In this document: piece by piece, positions 1 through 8,237 of the stretch | How positions within the stretch are numbered: position 1 is the first letter of the stretch | How the letters are laid out: each line of letters begins with the position of its first letter | Source of the DNA: Bryobacteraceae bacterium | GTDB lineage: Bacteria; Acidobacteriota; Terriglobia; Bryobacterales; Bryobacteraceae | Direction: 5' to 3' | Assembly (NCBI GenBank): GCA_026129905.1 | Contig: JAHCHE010000002.1 | Coordinates: 341,163 to 405,162 of the forward strand | Length of the DNA: 64,000 bases | Translations under genes and position numbers: made by a program | Notes under the pieces: model-generated | The model's input: only the letters and a program-made list of their open reading frames with translations | Databases searched by the model: none | Told to the model about the DNA's origin: nothing

Positions 1-277
1 CGTACGCGTAAGGTCCGTCCTTGAGCATCGCTTTCCGCCGGCCTTCCGCGACGGCGCGTTCCAAGAGCGAAGCCGAGGCGGCGTTGATCGCGTTCAGGTG
101 ATCCAGGCATTGCGCCACCGACCAACGCCCGGGGCCGGGACTCCAGTTGAGCTGTTCCCGCGTCAGCCCCTCGGCCAGCCCCTTGGCATCGATTTTGATG
201 ACATGCACCTGGTACAGCAACCGGTCGATCTCGGCATTCTTGATGCGGTCAGGCTGTCTTGACGGCAGTGAAACCAT
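1..277 (-). CDS. DinB-superfamily protein (N-terminal part, cut by window edge)
   Basis: The visible 92 codons start at an ATG at 277, preceded at good distance by TAGGAG. They contain the segment NWSPGPGRWSVAQCLDHLN, the typical helix of the DinB four-helix-bundle family: a tryptophan motif followed by a histidine that usually binds the metal. Family members are small soluble proteins of about 150-170 residues. Some are metal-dependent thiol transferases and many are unassigned, so no substrate can be named. The remaining helices and the other two metal ligands lie beyond base 1. Confidence 0.8.
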   Translation of the reverse strand, partial: MVSLPSRQPDRIKNAEIDRLLYQVHVIKIDAKGLAEGLTREQLNWSPGPGRWSVAQCLDHLNAINAASASLLERAVAEGRRKAMLKDGPYAY

Positions 278-412
278 ATTCTCCTATCAGGGTACCCGGA
301 ATGAAGGCATCACGATGGCGGCGCCCGCCCCGTGGCATTGCCGCAAGAACTCCTAAGCAGGGGGCGACTCGTCAGGACGAGCTACTTACCGGCGCAGGCC
401 ACGTTTGGGAGA

Positions 413-1783
413 TCAACGGTAGCCGAACACGGGCGGGAAGATGACAACCACCAATGCCGCCCACATGGAGTATACGGGCAGATACGAAACCTGCCATCGC
501 TCCAGGGCGGCAAACGAGCCCTGGTGAAGCAGGAAGCGCGCATAGAGCCAGGCCGACCACCCCAGGTTGACCAGCAGAATGAGATTCTCGCCAAGAGCTG
601 CCACTCGGTTCGGAGTCAAGCCAAACTCGGAGATGCGGGCTGCGATCGCCGTGAGCGCCACCCCATCGACGATGAGCGCACTGACGACGAGCAGCAGTTG
701 CATGCCGTCGAAGAAGTCGGGCGGCGCTTGCGGGTCGCGCGCGGAGGCGGCATAGAGCACCAGCCCTACGACCAGCGCCAGCAACAGGTCGAAGCCGATG
801 AGTACCTCCCGCTGCACGTTGATGGGCCTGCCTGTCCACGCCATCGTGGCCAGAAACGCCAGGAGCAGAACAGTGAACAGCGGCGTGAACAGCCTGGTTA
901 GAACCGGCGCCATGTTCTCGATGACGCTCTGCTTCGCCTCTACGAGCCAGGACCCGATAATGACGGCCCCCATCGCCCCGCACGGGATCAGCCAATCCTC
1001 TGCCAACCACTGAGCGTTCATCTCGATGGCCTTGAACATCATCATCGTCAGGGCGGTAAAAACGCCCCCGCCGAGCGCGATCAGCGCGTAGTAGATGACC
1101 AGTTCGCCGGAGAACCGCACGAAGTTCATGCGCCCGCCGTCGGCGAACCAGCGGCTTCGGACGTATGCGAAGCCGACGGCCAGCCATAGCGCGATTGGCA
1201 GGTGCAGAGCGGTCAGCGCCTCGGTGTCGCTACCCTTGCGGAAGGGGAAGACGTTGGCGAAAACAGCCCCGGCCGCGAAGGGGAGCGCCAGCCAGAGGCC
1301 GCTTACAACCCCCGCTCCGCGCTTCCACGCGAAGTAGAGGGTGAGCAGCGGCAGGACGAACAGGCTGGCGTTCCGCGCGTAGAACCGCTCGTCACCACCG
1401 CCGAGCCGAAGACCAAACAGCGCCGGCGCCTTGATGGCCAACGCCGCGGCGATCGCAAGGATCAGGACGACGAGCGTCTCGGCGCGTGGGCTGTTTGCCG
1501 TCTCATTGGGGCCGTCTGGGGCGATGACCAACTGCTTCCAGAGCCGCTCGGAGTGCGCGCGCGCAAACTCGCGTGACAGCGCATCGAGGCTGCCCATGCG
1601 CTTGACGGCGACCAGGAAAGCTTCTTCCGCGGCCAGGCCGGCCTCGGTGAGCGCCACCAGTTGGTCGCGCAGATGTCCCTCGAGCTCCTCCACGTCGGAA
1701 CCGGTAATGGCTTGCCGGCGGCGGACGTACGCCCGCCACTGCGCGATTTGTTCCTCCAGCGGTAGATCGGCGAACATCGTCAT
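413..1783 (-). CDS. DUF4153-like polytopic membrane protein with permease-prefix N-terminus
   Basis: 456 aa. The first 95 residues are soluble and helical and resemble the permease prefix region found in proteins partnered with PadR regulators (LEEQIAQWRAYVRRRQAI, EELEGHLRDQ). About ten hydrophobic segments follow. The motif ISEFGLTPNRVAALGENL near the C-terminus is characteristic of the DUF4153 family. The ATG at 1783 overlaps the padR stop as ATGA, so the two are translationally coupled; an open frame continues further upstream but has no better start. The transport or sensing function is unknown. Coupling to a PadR repressor suggests it is the regulated target, possibly part of a drug- or envelope-stress response. 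Confidence 0.82.
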   Translation of the reverse strand: MTMFADLPLEEQIAQWRAYVRRRQAITGSDVEELEGHLRDQLVALTEAGLAAEEAFLVAVKRMGSLDALSREFARAHSERLWKQLVIAPDGPNETANSPRAETLVVLILAIAAALAIKAPALFGLRLGGGDERFYARNASLFVLPLLTLYFAWKRGAGVVSGLWLALPFAAGAVFANVFPFRKGSDTEALTALHLPIALWLAVGFAYVRSRWFADGGRMNFVRFSGELVIYYALIALGGGVFTALTMMMFKAIEMNAQWLAEDWLIPCGAMGAVIIGSWLVEAKQSVIENMAPVLTRLFTPLFTVLLLAFLATMAWTGRPINVQREVLIGFDLLLALVVGLVLYAASARDPQAPPDFFDGMQLLLVVSALIVDGVALTAIAARISEFGLTPNRVAALGENLILLVNLGWSAWLYARFLLHQGSFAALERWQVSYLPVYSMWAALVVVIFPPVFGYR

Positions 1784-2118
1784 GCCGTGCACGCCTTCAG
1801 CCAGATACTCCGAAGGGCGCCGTCCACCACCTGCCACTGTTGCCGCTGGGATGCGAGCTGCGTGCGGCCTTCTCTCGTGATGCGGTAGTACTTACGCCTG
1901 CGGCCGTTCTCGGACGCGGACCACCTCGCCGCGACATAACCTTGGCGCTCAAGCCGGTGCAGCACAGGATAGAGCATCCCGTCGGTCCACTGTAAGCGCC
2001 CGCCTGACAATTCGGCCACTCGCTTGATGATGGCGTAGCCGTAGCTATCGCCTTCGGCAAGGATGGCGAGCACAAGCGGCGTGGCAGAGGCGGCAACCAG
2101 GTCCTTACCCATCGCCAT
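1780..2118 (-). CDS. PadR-family transcriptional regulator
   Basis: 112 aa, the usual length of PadR subfamily 2 proteins. The winged-helix core is clear: ATPLVLAILAEGDSYGYAII, then LQWTDGMLYPVLHRLERQGY, then a basic wing with ENGRRRKYYRIT. A C-terminal helix for dimerisation follows. PadR proteins usually repress their own operon and are relieved by small hydrophobic ligands. The gene is first in a two-gene operon with the membrane protein (ATGA overlap), and a long palindrome covers its -10 box and start codon. ATG 2118 is used here; a second ATG six bases downstream (MGKDLVAAS) is also possible. Confidence 0.93.
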   Translation of the reverse strand: MAMGKDLVAASATPLVLAILAEGDSYGYAIIKRVAELSGGRLQWTDGMLYPVLHRLERQGYVAARWSASENGRRRKYYRITREGRTQLASQRQQWQVVDGALRSIWLKACTA

Positions 2119-2153
2119 ACGTAGAAGTATTATACATAATTGTTCTACGTATG
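2116..2153 (-). promoter_or_regulatory. PadR operator/promoter: 38-bp palindrome
   Basis: Outer arms CATACGTAGAA (2116-2126) and TTCTACGTATG (2143-2153) are a perfect 11-bp inverted repeat. Inside them ATTAT (2129-2133) and ATAAT (2136-2140) are a second perfect pair on the same axis at 2134.5, giving 16 of 19 matched pairs. Read on the minus strand, TATAAT (2134-2129) is a consensus -10 box placed so that transcription begins about four bases before the padR ATG. A dimer bound here would block both the promoter and the start. Autorepression is inferred from family behaviour. Confidence 0.8.
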
Positions 2154-2218
2154 CAAATGTAACGTTCGGTAACGTGGCTAGAGTGGAGCGTCCGGCCGAG
2201 TCCGCCGCCGGTCTCTCG

Positions 2219-2743
2219 TCAGTAGCCCAGCGAGTGGCAGAAGTGGCAGTCGTTGGAAACCTCGCGCGCCGCGTGGCAGTTCATGCACGAGGTCATGGTG
2301 GTCGAGACCTCCTTGGCCACTTCGTCACGCGTGGCCACGGGACCGTGGCACGTCTCGCACGCCTCGCCCGCCTTTCCATGGTTGGCATGGCTGAAAAACA
2401 CGAACTCCGGGACGCGATACACCCGGACCCAGGCAATTCTTTTGCCCTCGCGCTGGTACTTCGCCAATTCCTGGACTGCCGGGCTGTCGGCCTTCACCGT
2501 CCGGTGGCAGAGCATGCAGCGGTCGGCCTGCGGCAACCCGGCGCGCTCTTTGGTCGCGGCCGTCGTGTGACAGTCCTTGCAAGCCGAACCAGCCTCGGCG
2601 TGGACCTTATGACTGAACGGAACGGGCTGCGGCGCCACGCGTTGGGGAAGTTCTTCCTCTTTGCTCTTGTAGACCGGCTGGTCCTGGCCGCCCGCGACGG
2701 CGGCCGCCAGCCAGATGACGGCGATTCCGGCGTTGCGCAACAA
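2219..2743 (-). CDS. Secreted five-haem c-type cytochrome
   Basis: 174 aa with a short signal sequence (residues 1-19). Five CXXCH haem sites lie at residues 55-59, 76-80, 129-133, 153-157 and 166-170. Histidines in FSHKVH and FFSHANH are likely distal ligands, as in the cytochrome c7/c3 and NrfB-like families. It is a periplasmic electron carrier. The gene starts 21 bases after the PQQ dehydrogenase on the same strand, so it is the obvious candidate to take electrons from that enzyme. Family and haem count are seen; the partner is inferred. Confidence 0.9.
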   Translation of the reverse strand: MLRNAGIAVIWLAAAVAGGQDQPVYKSKEEELPQRVAPQPVPFSHKVHAEAGSACKDCHTTAATKERAGLPQADRCMLCHRTVKADSPAVQELAKYQREGKRIAWVRVYRVPEFVFFSHANHGKAGEACETCHGPVATRDEVAKEVSTTMTSCMNCHAAREVSNDCHFCHSLGY

Positions 2744-2764
2744 CCATCAGGTTAACCCACGGAC

Positions 2765-4639
2765 TCAGGGCAGCGAGAATGCCACCAGCTTGCCGGTGAA
2801 CGTAAGGTCGTACTTGTTGCCGCCCCCGGCCGCGATCACCACGAACTGCTTCTTCGACTTCGGCCCGAGGTAGGTTGCCGGCGTGGCCATGCCGCTGGCC
2901 GGCAGCCTGGTCATCCACAACTCCTCGCCGGTGTCCTTGTCGAACGCCCGGAACTTCCGGTCGTTGGTGGCGCCGATGAAGACCAGCCCGCCCGCGGTCA
3001 CAATGGGTCCGCCGATGTTCGGCGCACCCGTCTTCGGAACGCCTTTCGCCGTCAGTTCGTCGAATTCTCCAAGCGTCACGCGCCAGCGGAACTCGCCGCT
3101 GTTCAGATCGATGGCCGTCAACGAACCCCACGGCGGCTTTTGGCACGGATACAATTTCGAATCCCAGAAGAACTCGTACTTCACCGCGCGGAGGCGGTAG
3201 GGCAGCGTCGCCTCCTCGTCGCGCCGCACCATGCGGAACAGGCCGCCCACGTCCATCGAGTTGATGAACAGCAGCGTGCTCCGGGGATCGAAGGCCGCGC
3301 CGCCCCAGTTGGCGCCGCCGTTCAAGCCGGGAAACAGCACCGTCGGCTTCTCGTGCATCGGGTGGAACAGCGGTTCTCCGAACACCGCGCCCTTCGTCAT
3401 CTCGAGACACTCGGCTCGCGACTCCGGCGTCACCTCAGTGATCTCGTCCTCGTCCATCGCCTGGCGCGCGAACGGCGGAGGCTTGAGCGGGAACGGCTGC
3501 GTCGGCCAGGAGTGCTCGCCCTCGAGTTCGCTCGCGGGCACTTCCCGCTCCTCGACCTCGAACAACGGCTTGCCCGTCGTCCGATCGAGCAGGAAAAGGA
3601 ATCCCTGCTTGGTTACCAGAGCCACCGCCGGCGTCTCCCGCCCGTCGCGCTGCACCGTGACCAAGGCCGGCTGCGCCGGCAGGTCCCAATCCCAAAGGTC
3701 ATGGTGGATTGTCTGGTAGTGCCACACGCGCTCGCCCGTTTCGCAGTTGAGCGCCACGACGCTGTTACCGAACAGGTTGGCCCCTTTGCGGTCGCCGCCG
3801 TAGAAATCGTACGCGGGCGAGGTGATCGGCAGGAAAACCATCTTGCGCTTCTCGTCCACGCTCAGCACGGACCAGGCGTTTGTCCCACCGCGCTTTTCCC
3901 ACGACTTGCCCTCCCACGTGTCGTTGCCGAATTCGCCCGGTCGGGGCACGGTATGGAAGCGCCACAGAAGCTTGCCCGTCCTCGCGTCGAGCCCCCGCAC
4001 CTGGCCGCTGGGACCTTGCGGCTCGCCGTCCGGCACCAGGCCTCCCGCCACCACGACGTCGCCGCAGACCGCCACCGGCGATGTTAGCCGGTAGTAACCG
4101 CGCTCGAAACCCTCGACCACGTCCTTGGCCAGGTCCACCATTCCTCCCGCGCCGAAGGAGGCGTCCGGCGTTCCCGTCCGCGCGTCGATGGAATGCAGCC
4201 GCCCCTCCAGGTCACCCAGGAAAAGGCGCCGCCGCTTCCCGTCGCTCCAGTAAGCGACGCCGCGGTTGACAAAGAGGTTGAGCCGGACGTTCCGATCGAT
4301 CTTCGGATCGAAAACCCAGAGCTTGCGCCCCGTCTCCGGATCGAGCGCGAACAGCCGCGAGAACGGCGAGGTCACGTACATCACTCCGTCCACTACCAGC
4401 GGCGTCGCTTGAAACGCGGAGCGGCTCGGATAGGTTTTTCCGTCGCTGAGATCGCCCGTGTCGAACTCCCAGGCTACGCGCAACGAGCCGACGTTCTTTT
4501 TCGTGATCTGGTCGAGCGGCGAGTATTTCATGCCGCCGCTATCGCCGCCCCAGTGTCTCCACTCCTGTCCTTGAGCGCATTCGTTCGCTGGACCAAGCCA
4601 GGCGATCGACAGCAACGCCCCCGCCAGAGTTCTTCGCAT
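2765..4639 (-). CDS. PQQ-dependent dehydrogenase (quinoprotein, beta-propeller)
   Basis: 624 aa. ATG 4639 is preceded by GGGAG and opens a signal peptide ending near ECAQGQ; an in-frame ATG at 4705 lacks both. The rest is an eight-bladed propeller with repeated tryptophan-docking motifs (GKLLWRFHTVP, GERVWHYQTIHHDLWDWDLP, DTGEELWMTRLPASGMATPA). The signature HHDLWDWD matches soluble or membrane-associated glucose and alcohol quinoproteins. It lacks the N-terminal membrane anchor of GcdA and has no fused haem domain. It probably oxidises a sugar or alcohol in the periplasm. The adjacent five-haem cytochrome may replace the usual quinone or cytochrome acceptor. Confidence 0.9.
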   Translation of the reverse strand: MRRTLAGALLSIAWLGPANECAQGQEWRHWGGDSGGMKYSPLDQITKKNVGSLRVAWEFDTGDLSDGKTYPSRSAFQATPLVVDGVMYVTSPFSRLFALDPETGRKLWVFDPKIDRNVRLNLFVNRGVAYWSDGKRRRLFLGDLEGRLHSIDARTGTPDASFGAGGMVDLAKDVVEGFERGYYRLTSPVAVCGDVVVAGGLVPDGEPQGPSGQVRGLDARTGKLLWRFHTVPRPGEFGNDTWEGKSWEKRGGTNAWSVLSVDEKRKMVFLPITSPAYDFYGGDRKGANLFGNSVVALNCETGERVWHYQTIHHDLWDWDLPAQPALVTVQRDGRETPAVALVTKQGFLFLLDRTTGKPLFEVEEREVPASELEGEHSWPTQPFPLKPPPFARQAMDEDEITEVTPESRAECLEMTKGAVFGEPLFHPMHEKPTVLFPGLNGGANWGGAAFDPRSTLLFINSMDVGGLFRMVRRDEEATLPYRLRAVKYEFFWDSKLYPCQKPPWGSLTAIDLNSGEFRWRVTLGEFDELTAKGVPKTGAPNIGGPIVTAGGLVFIGATNDRKFRAFDKDTGEELWMTRLPASGMATPATYLGPKSKKQFVVIAAGGGNKYDLTFTGKLVAFSLP

Positions 4640-4737
4640 CCGTTGCTCCCGTTCAGCCGGCCGCGCTGGAATTGTCGATTCCGTCGAGGATCGGACAGCG
4701 GCCACGCCGGCGGGCCTTGCGACCCGCTAACGTAGAA

Positions 4738-5658
4738 TCATAACCCGCTGAACAGGGTCTTCAGGCTCTCGCGGAACTGGATGACCGCCGGACCGAGCGT
4801 CACCAGCAACACGACGGGAAAGATCAGAAAGAACACCGGCAGTACAAGCTTCGCGCCCAATTTCCGCGCCGCTTCCTGGGCCCGGTGCCGGTTGCGCGTC
4901 CGCAGATAGCGGCTGTGCGTGCGCAGCGCGGGGCCGAGGCTGGTCCCGAAGCGCTCCGCGTCGATCAGCAGCGCGGTCAGTTTCCCGAGTTCCGCGTCGG
5001 GGCTCCGCGCGGCGAGATGGCGCAGCGCTTCCTGACGGCTTTTTCCGGCTCGCATCTCCAGCCGCGCGAACAGGAACTCCTCGCACAGGTCCGGATAGGC
5101 CATCCCCAGCGCCTTCGCCACTTCGTGCAGCGACTGATCCAGCGATTGCCCCGCCTCCAGCGCCAGTACCAGCAGGTCGAGCGCCGGCGGAATGCCTCGG
5201 CGGATGCGCCGGGCGCGCGCCCGTATCCGGGCCTCCAGCGCCCGGTCCGGCAGCAGGTAGCCGAACCCCGCGCCGCAAAGCACGGGAATCAGGGTGGAGA
5301 CCGTCTCCCCGTGGGCGAGCAGGACGGTCCATCCCACGATCCCGGCTAGCGCCAGACCGCTGGCCACGCGAATGCCGTGGAACATCGTCACCGCCGAGGG
5401 CCACCGATAGCCGGCCAGCAGCAGACGTTTCCGCAGCGTCGCCTGTTCGGCAACCGGATTCGGGATCGCCTCGCCGATCCGGTTGAACGCCCGCGAGATG
5501 ATTGCCCGCGGCGCCTCAGTCGGCGCCTCCGTGCTCTCGAACTCGGTCCCGGCCCCGGCGCGCCGCGGCTTTCGATACACCGCCAGGTAGCCTGCCACCA
5601 CCGTGGCGAACATCACGGTAGCGAAAAAAACGCCCGGCAGCCAGTGCGCCCAGTTCAT
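4738..5658 (-). CDS. tadC: TadC-like type II secretion F-domain protein
   Basis: 306 aa inner-membrane protein of a Tad/Flp pilus or type IVc system. It has an N-terminal membrane segment, a T2SSF domain around residues 145-270 (RRIRRGIPPALDLLVLALEA) and a C-terminal hydrophobic hairpin (LVLPVFFLIFPVVLLVTLGP). The start is ATG 5658, overlapping the tadB stop as ATGA; a longer open frame reaching 6090 lies inside tadB in another phase and was rejected. TadC pairs with TadB as the platform through which the TadA ATPase drives pilin assembly. Confidence 0.9.
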   Translation of the reverse strand: MNWAHWLPGVFFATVMFATVVAGYLAVYRKPRRAGAGTEFESTEAPTEAPRAIISRAFNRIGEAIPNPVAEQATLRKRLLLAGYRWPSAVTMFHGIRVASGLALAGIVGWTVLLAHGETVSTLIPVLCGAGFGYLLPDRALEARIRARARRIRRGIPPALDLLVLALEAGQSLDQSLHEVAKALGMAYPDLCEEFLFARLEMRAGKSRQEALRHLAARSPDAELGKLTALLIDAERFGTSLGPALRTHSRYLRTRNRHRAQEAARKLGAKLVLPVFFLIFPVVLLVTLGPAVIQFRESLKTLFSGL

Positions 5659-6641
5659 AGGCTGATGTCCACCAGTTTCCGGATCAGCAGGTGCGCCGCC
5701 GCCACGCTCATGCCAGCGGCCACCGCCAGGTCCTTGCCCAGCGGGTGAGCCAGAAATGAATCGAAGTAACCGGGGTTCAACGTCAACATGAGCGCGCAGA
5801 TCAAAATCGGAATGACAGTCAACAATCGCCCCGTGAATCTGCCGTGCGCCGCGATGGAACGCACCTCGCTGCGCAGCGATTCGGAATCCCGCAGCGTCTC
5901 GGCCAGCCGCGCCAGCACTTCGTTCAGTCTCCCGCCGGCCCGGTTCTGGAGTTTGATCGCCGCCGCGAAGATGCTGACTTCGACCAACGGCGCCCGCGCC
6001 ACCAGGTTGTCCAGCGCCTCTTCCCACGAACGGCCGAATCGCCGTTCCTCCACCAGCGTCCGCAACTCGCCCGCCAGCGGCTCCGGGCATTCCGACGCCA
6101 CGATCTCCAGCGCCGCCGCAAGCGTGTTGCCCGCCCGCATGGCGCGCGCCAGCGAGTCCAGCGCGTCGGAAAACTGGTCCTCCATCCGGTCGAGCCGTCT
6201 ACGCCGCGCTTGCAAAACGTAGCCATAAGGCAACAGCGTTCCCCCTACGCTTCCCGCGGCGCTCACCAGAAACGACGTCCCGGCCACGTGCGCCAGGCAG
6301 GCGTAACTCACCGCGCCCGCCAGCAACATCGATGCGGTCAGCCGCCCTACCGACCACCGGATCCCAGCCTGCCGTAGCCGGGCCTTCATCACGTTCACGT
6401 AATCCACTTTGGCCAGCAGACGCGCCCACACGGAAATCGTGCTCAGGGAATCGGTTTTCAACAGCCGGTTCGGTTCTACCCAGTCGATCACCGCCGCGGC
6501 GTTTGCCCGTCCCTCGCCTAGCCCGGAGTTCCATGAACTTCGGCCTAGCAGCGTGCGCCGTCTCAGCAAGAGCCAACATCCCACCATGGCCGCCGACGTC
6601 AGCGCCAGCGTCGCCAGGAAGAATAACAGCGTCAGAAGCAT
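5655..6641 (-). CDS. tadB: TadB-like type II secretion F-domain protein
   Basis: 328 aa. An N-terminal membrane helix is followed by a cytoplasmic linker, two central helices (LTASMLLAGAVSYACLAHVA), the T2SSF domain (DQFSDALDSLARAMRAGNTL ... ARAPLVEVSIFAAAIKLQNR) and a C-terminal membrane pair. This is the usual TadB architecture. It lies 22 bases downstream of cpaB and overlaps tadC by four bases, so the three are one operon. The ATPase (cpaF/tadA), secretin (cpaC/rcpA) and pilin genes are not present in this window. Confidence 0.9.
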   Translation of the reverse strand: MLLTLLFFLATLALTSAAMVGCWLLLRRRTLLGRSSWNSGLGEGRANAAAVIDWVEPNRLLKTDSLSTISVWARLLAKVDYVNVMKARLRQAGIRWSVGRLTASMLLAGAVSYACLAHVAGTSFLVSAAGSVGGTLLPYGYVLQARRRRLDRMEDQFSDALDSLARAMRAGNTLAAALEIVASECPEPLAGELRTLVEERRFGRSWEEALDNLVARAPLVEVSIFAAAIKLQNRAGGRLNEVLARLAETLRDSESLRSEVRSIAAHGRFTGRLLTVIPILICALMLTLNPGYFDSFLAHPLGKDLAVAAGMSVAAAHLLIRKLVDISL

Positions 6642-6663
6642 CGGCGTCGTCCCGCCTCAGCGT

Positions 6664-7212
6664 CTAGCGGCGCGCCGCCGCCGCCGGTTTCTCGTCCGGC
6701 CTCGCCGCTGTTAACGCGGTCAATTCGAGGCTTTTGCGCTCGGAAATCTCGGCGTCCTTGGGATGCCTCAGCAGCAGCCGGATTCGCGCCGCGGTGTCCG
6801 CCAGCCCCAACGCGTCGGCTTCATCGGGCCGGGCCAGCAGCGTCACCACCGGCGCGGACGGCCGTTCCCCAGGCGCGCCGTCGTCGGACCGGAATACTTC
6901 CAGGTTCTGCGCTACGGTCCGAAGCGCCGTGCCCGGCGGGTTTCCCGCCAGCGAGTAGACCATCTGCACGTCTACGCGATGCCCCGGCCTCAACAGCCGC
7001 ACCACGCCGCTCGAATCGACGACGTGTACCGATACCGCCCGCATGCCGCTCGGAATTCCGAGGGCGTCGCCCGGCCGCTCCGCCTGCGCCTCCGCCGTCT
7101 CCGCGCTCTCCTGGAGCCGGTTCACTACCAAGCCGTAGAACAGCCCGGTCGATAACACGGCGACTGCCGCGGCCACTCCAAGCAAGGTGAACAGTTCTTT
7201 CCGCGTGCCCAT
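6664..7212 (-). CDS. cpaB: Short CpaB/RcpC-like pilus assembly protein
   Basis: 182 aa, shorter than the usual 250-300. After one membrane helix (FTLLGVAAAVAVLSTGLFYG) it goes almost directly to the RcpC core: IPSGMRAVSVHVVDSSGVV, then LLRPGHRVDVQMVYS, then the VVTLLARPDEADALGLA region. The N-terminal SAF-like segment normally between helix and core is missing. ATG 7212 has a strong AGGAAGG ribosome site just upstream; ATG 7230 is an alternative without one. CpaB is a periplasmic part of Tad machines, thought to work with the secretin. First gene of cpaB-tadB-tadC. Confidence 0.82.
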   Translation of the reverse strand: MGTRKELFTLLGVAAAVAVLSTGLFYGLVVNRLQESAETAEAQAERPGDALGIPSGMRAVSVHVVDSSGVVRLLRPGHRVDVQMVYSLAGNPPGTALRTVAQNLEVFRSDDGAPGERPSAPVVTLLARPDEADALGLADTAARIRLLLRHPKDAEISERKSLELTALTAARPDEKPAAAARR

Positions 7213-7253
7213 TCGCCTTCCTATCGTCATCTTTTCGCCGTTTCAGTAGTGCG

Positions 7254-7262
7254 TGGTACAAT
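7254..7262 (+). promoter_or_regulatory. Extended -10 promoter (TGGTACAAT)
   Basis: TGG directly precedes TACAAT (7257-7262), about 21 bases before the GGAGG ribosome site of the hydrolase at 7290. No convincing -35 box is seen, as is common with extended -10 promoters. It faces away from cpaB, whose start lies 42 bases upstream. Confidence 0.5.
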
Positions 7263-7289
7263 CGACCCACTCTGATCCCGGAGGACCTG

Positions 7290-8237
7290 ATGAAACCCCG
7301 AAGAACCTGGCTCCTGCTCGTGTTTGCGACGCTCGCCCTCGTGCCGCTCCTCTCCCCGCAGCCGGGGACGCTCAAGGAGATCGCCCCCGGCGTCTGGTTC
7401 CGCGAAGGTGAAATCGAGGACCAGGGCCACTGCAACAACGTCATCATCGAGATGAAGGACTACCTCGTCGTCATCGACGCCAACTTCCCTAGCGGCGCCC
7501 GTCTCGTGCTGGCCGACGCGAAGAGGGTCTCGAAGAAGCCGGTGAAGTACGTCTTCGACACCCACCACCACGGCGACCACGCGTACGGCAACCCCGTCTG
7601 GACCAAAGCGGGCGCTACGACCCTGGCCCACGCCGGCGTGGTCGACGAGATGAAGCGGTACGAGCCCTCGCGTTGGCGCGACGCCGCCAAGGAGCGCAAG
7701 GACGTGGGTGAACTCGGCCTCTCCGAAGCCGAGCCTCCCCGGCAGACCTTCGACCGCAGCCCCTACGTGCTCGACGACGGGTCGCGCCGGGTCGAATTCC
7801 ACCACTTCGGCTGGGCGCACACCCGCGGCGACGGCTTCGCCTACCTGCCGAACGAGAAGATCCTCTGCACCGGCGACGCCATCGTCAACGGCCCGTGGAA
7901 CTACACGGGCGACGGCAACGTCGGCGGCTGGCCGAAAGTGATCGAACAGGCGCAGAAGCTGGAGATCGCCCGCGTCCTTCCCGGCCATGGCCCCCCCGCC
8001 GGCAGGGAGGTCATGGAAGGGCAAAAGCAGTTCTTCATCGAACTGCGCAAGGCGGCCTCGAAAGCAACGAAGCTGCAAGACCTGGTAACGCTGAAGGACG
8101 GCAAGCCCGGCGAAGCCGTGGCGAAACTCCCCGCGAACGTCCAGAAATGGGTCGGCCCCTTCCATGCCGACCAGCTTCGCGACGCCTTCGAGGAAGTCCG
8201 CCAGGGCAAGCCCCGCGGCGACCTGAAGCTCGACTAA
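7290..8237 (+). CDS. Secreted metallo-beta-lactamase-fold hydrolase
   Basis: 315 aa with a signal peptide (KPRRTWLLLVFATLALVPLL). The zinc motif THHHGDH falls at residues 91-97. Further ligand positions lie in GWAHTRGDGFAYLPNEKIL and CTGDAIVNG, and the last histidine is in VLPGHGPP. CGGAGGACCTG precedes the ATG. It is probably periplasmic. Close relatives are annotated only as MBL-fold hydrolases; lactonase, thioesterase or beta-lactamase activity cannot be told apart from the sequence. Monocistronic. Confidence 0.9.
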   Translation: MKPRRTWLLLVFATLALVPLLSPQPGTLKEIAPGVWFREGEIEDQGHCNNVIIEMKDYLVVIDANFPSGARLVLADAKRVSKKPVKYVFDTHHHGDHAYGNPVWTKAGATTLAHAGVVDEMKRYEPSRWRDAAKERKDVGELGLSEAEPPRQTFDRSPYVLDDGSRRVEFHHFGWAHTRGDGFAYLPNEKILCTGDAIVNGPWNYTGDGNVGGWPKVIEQAQKLEIARVLPGHGPPAGREVMEGQKQFFIELRKAASKATKLQDLVTLKDGKPGEAVAKLPANVQKWVGPFHADQLRDAFEEVRQGKPRGDLKLD

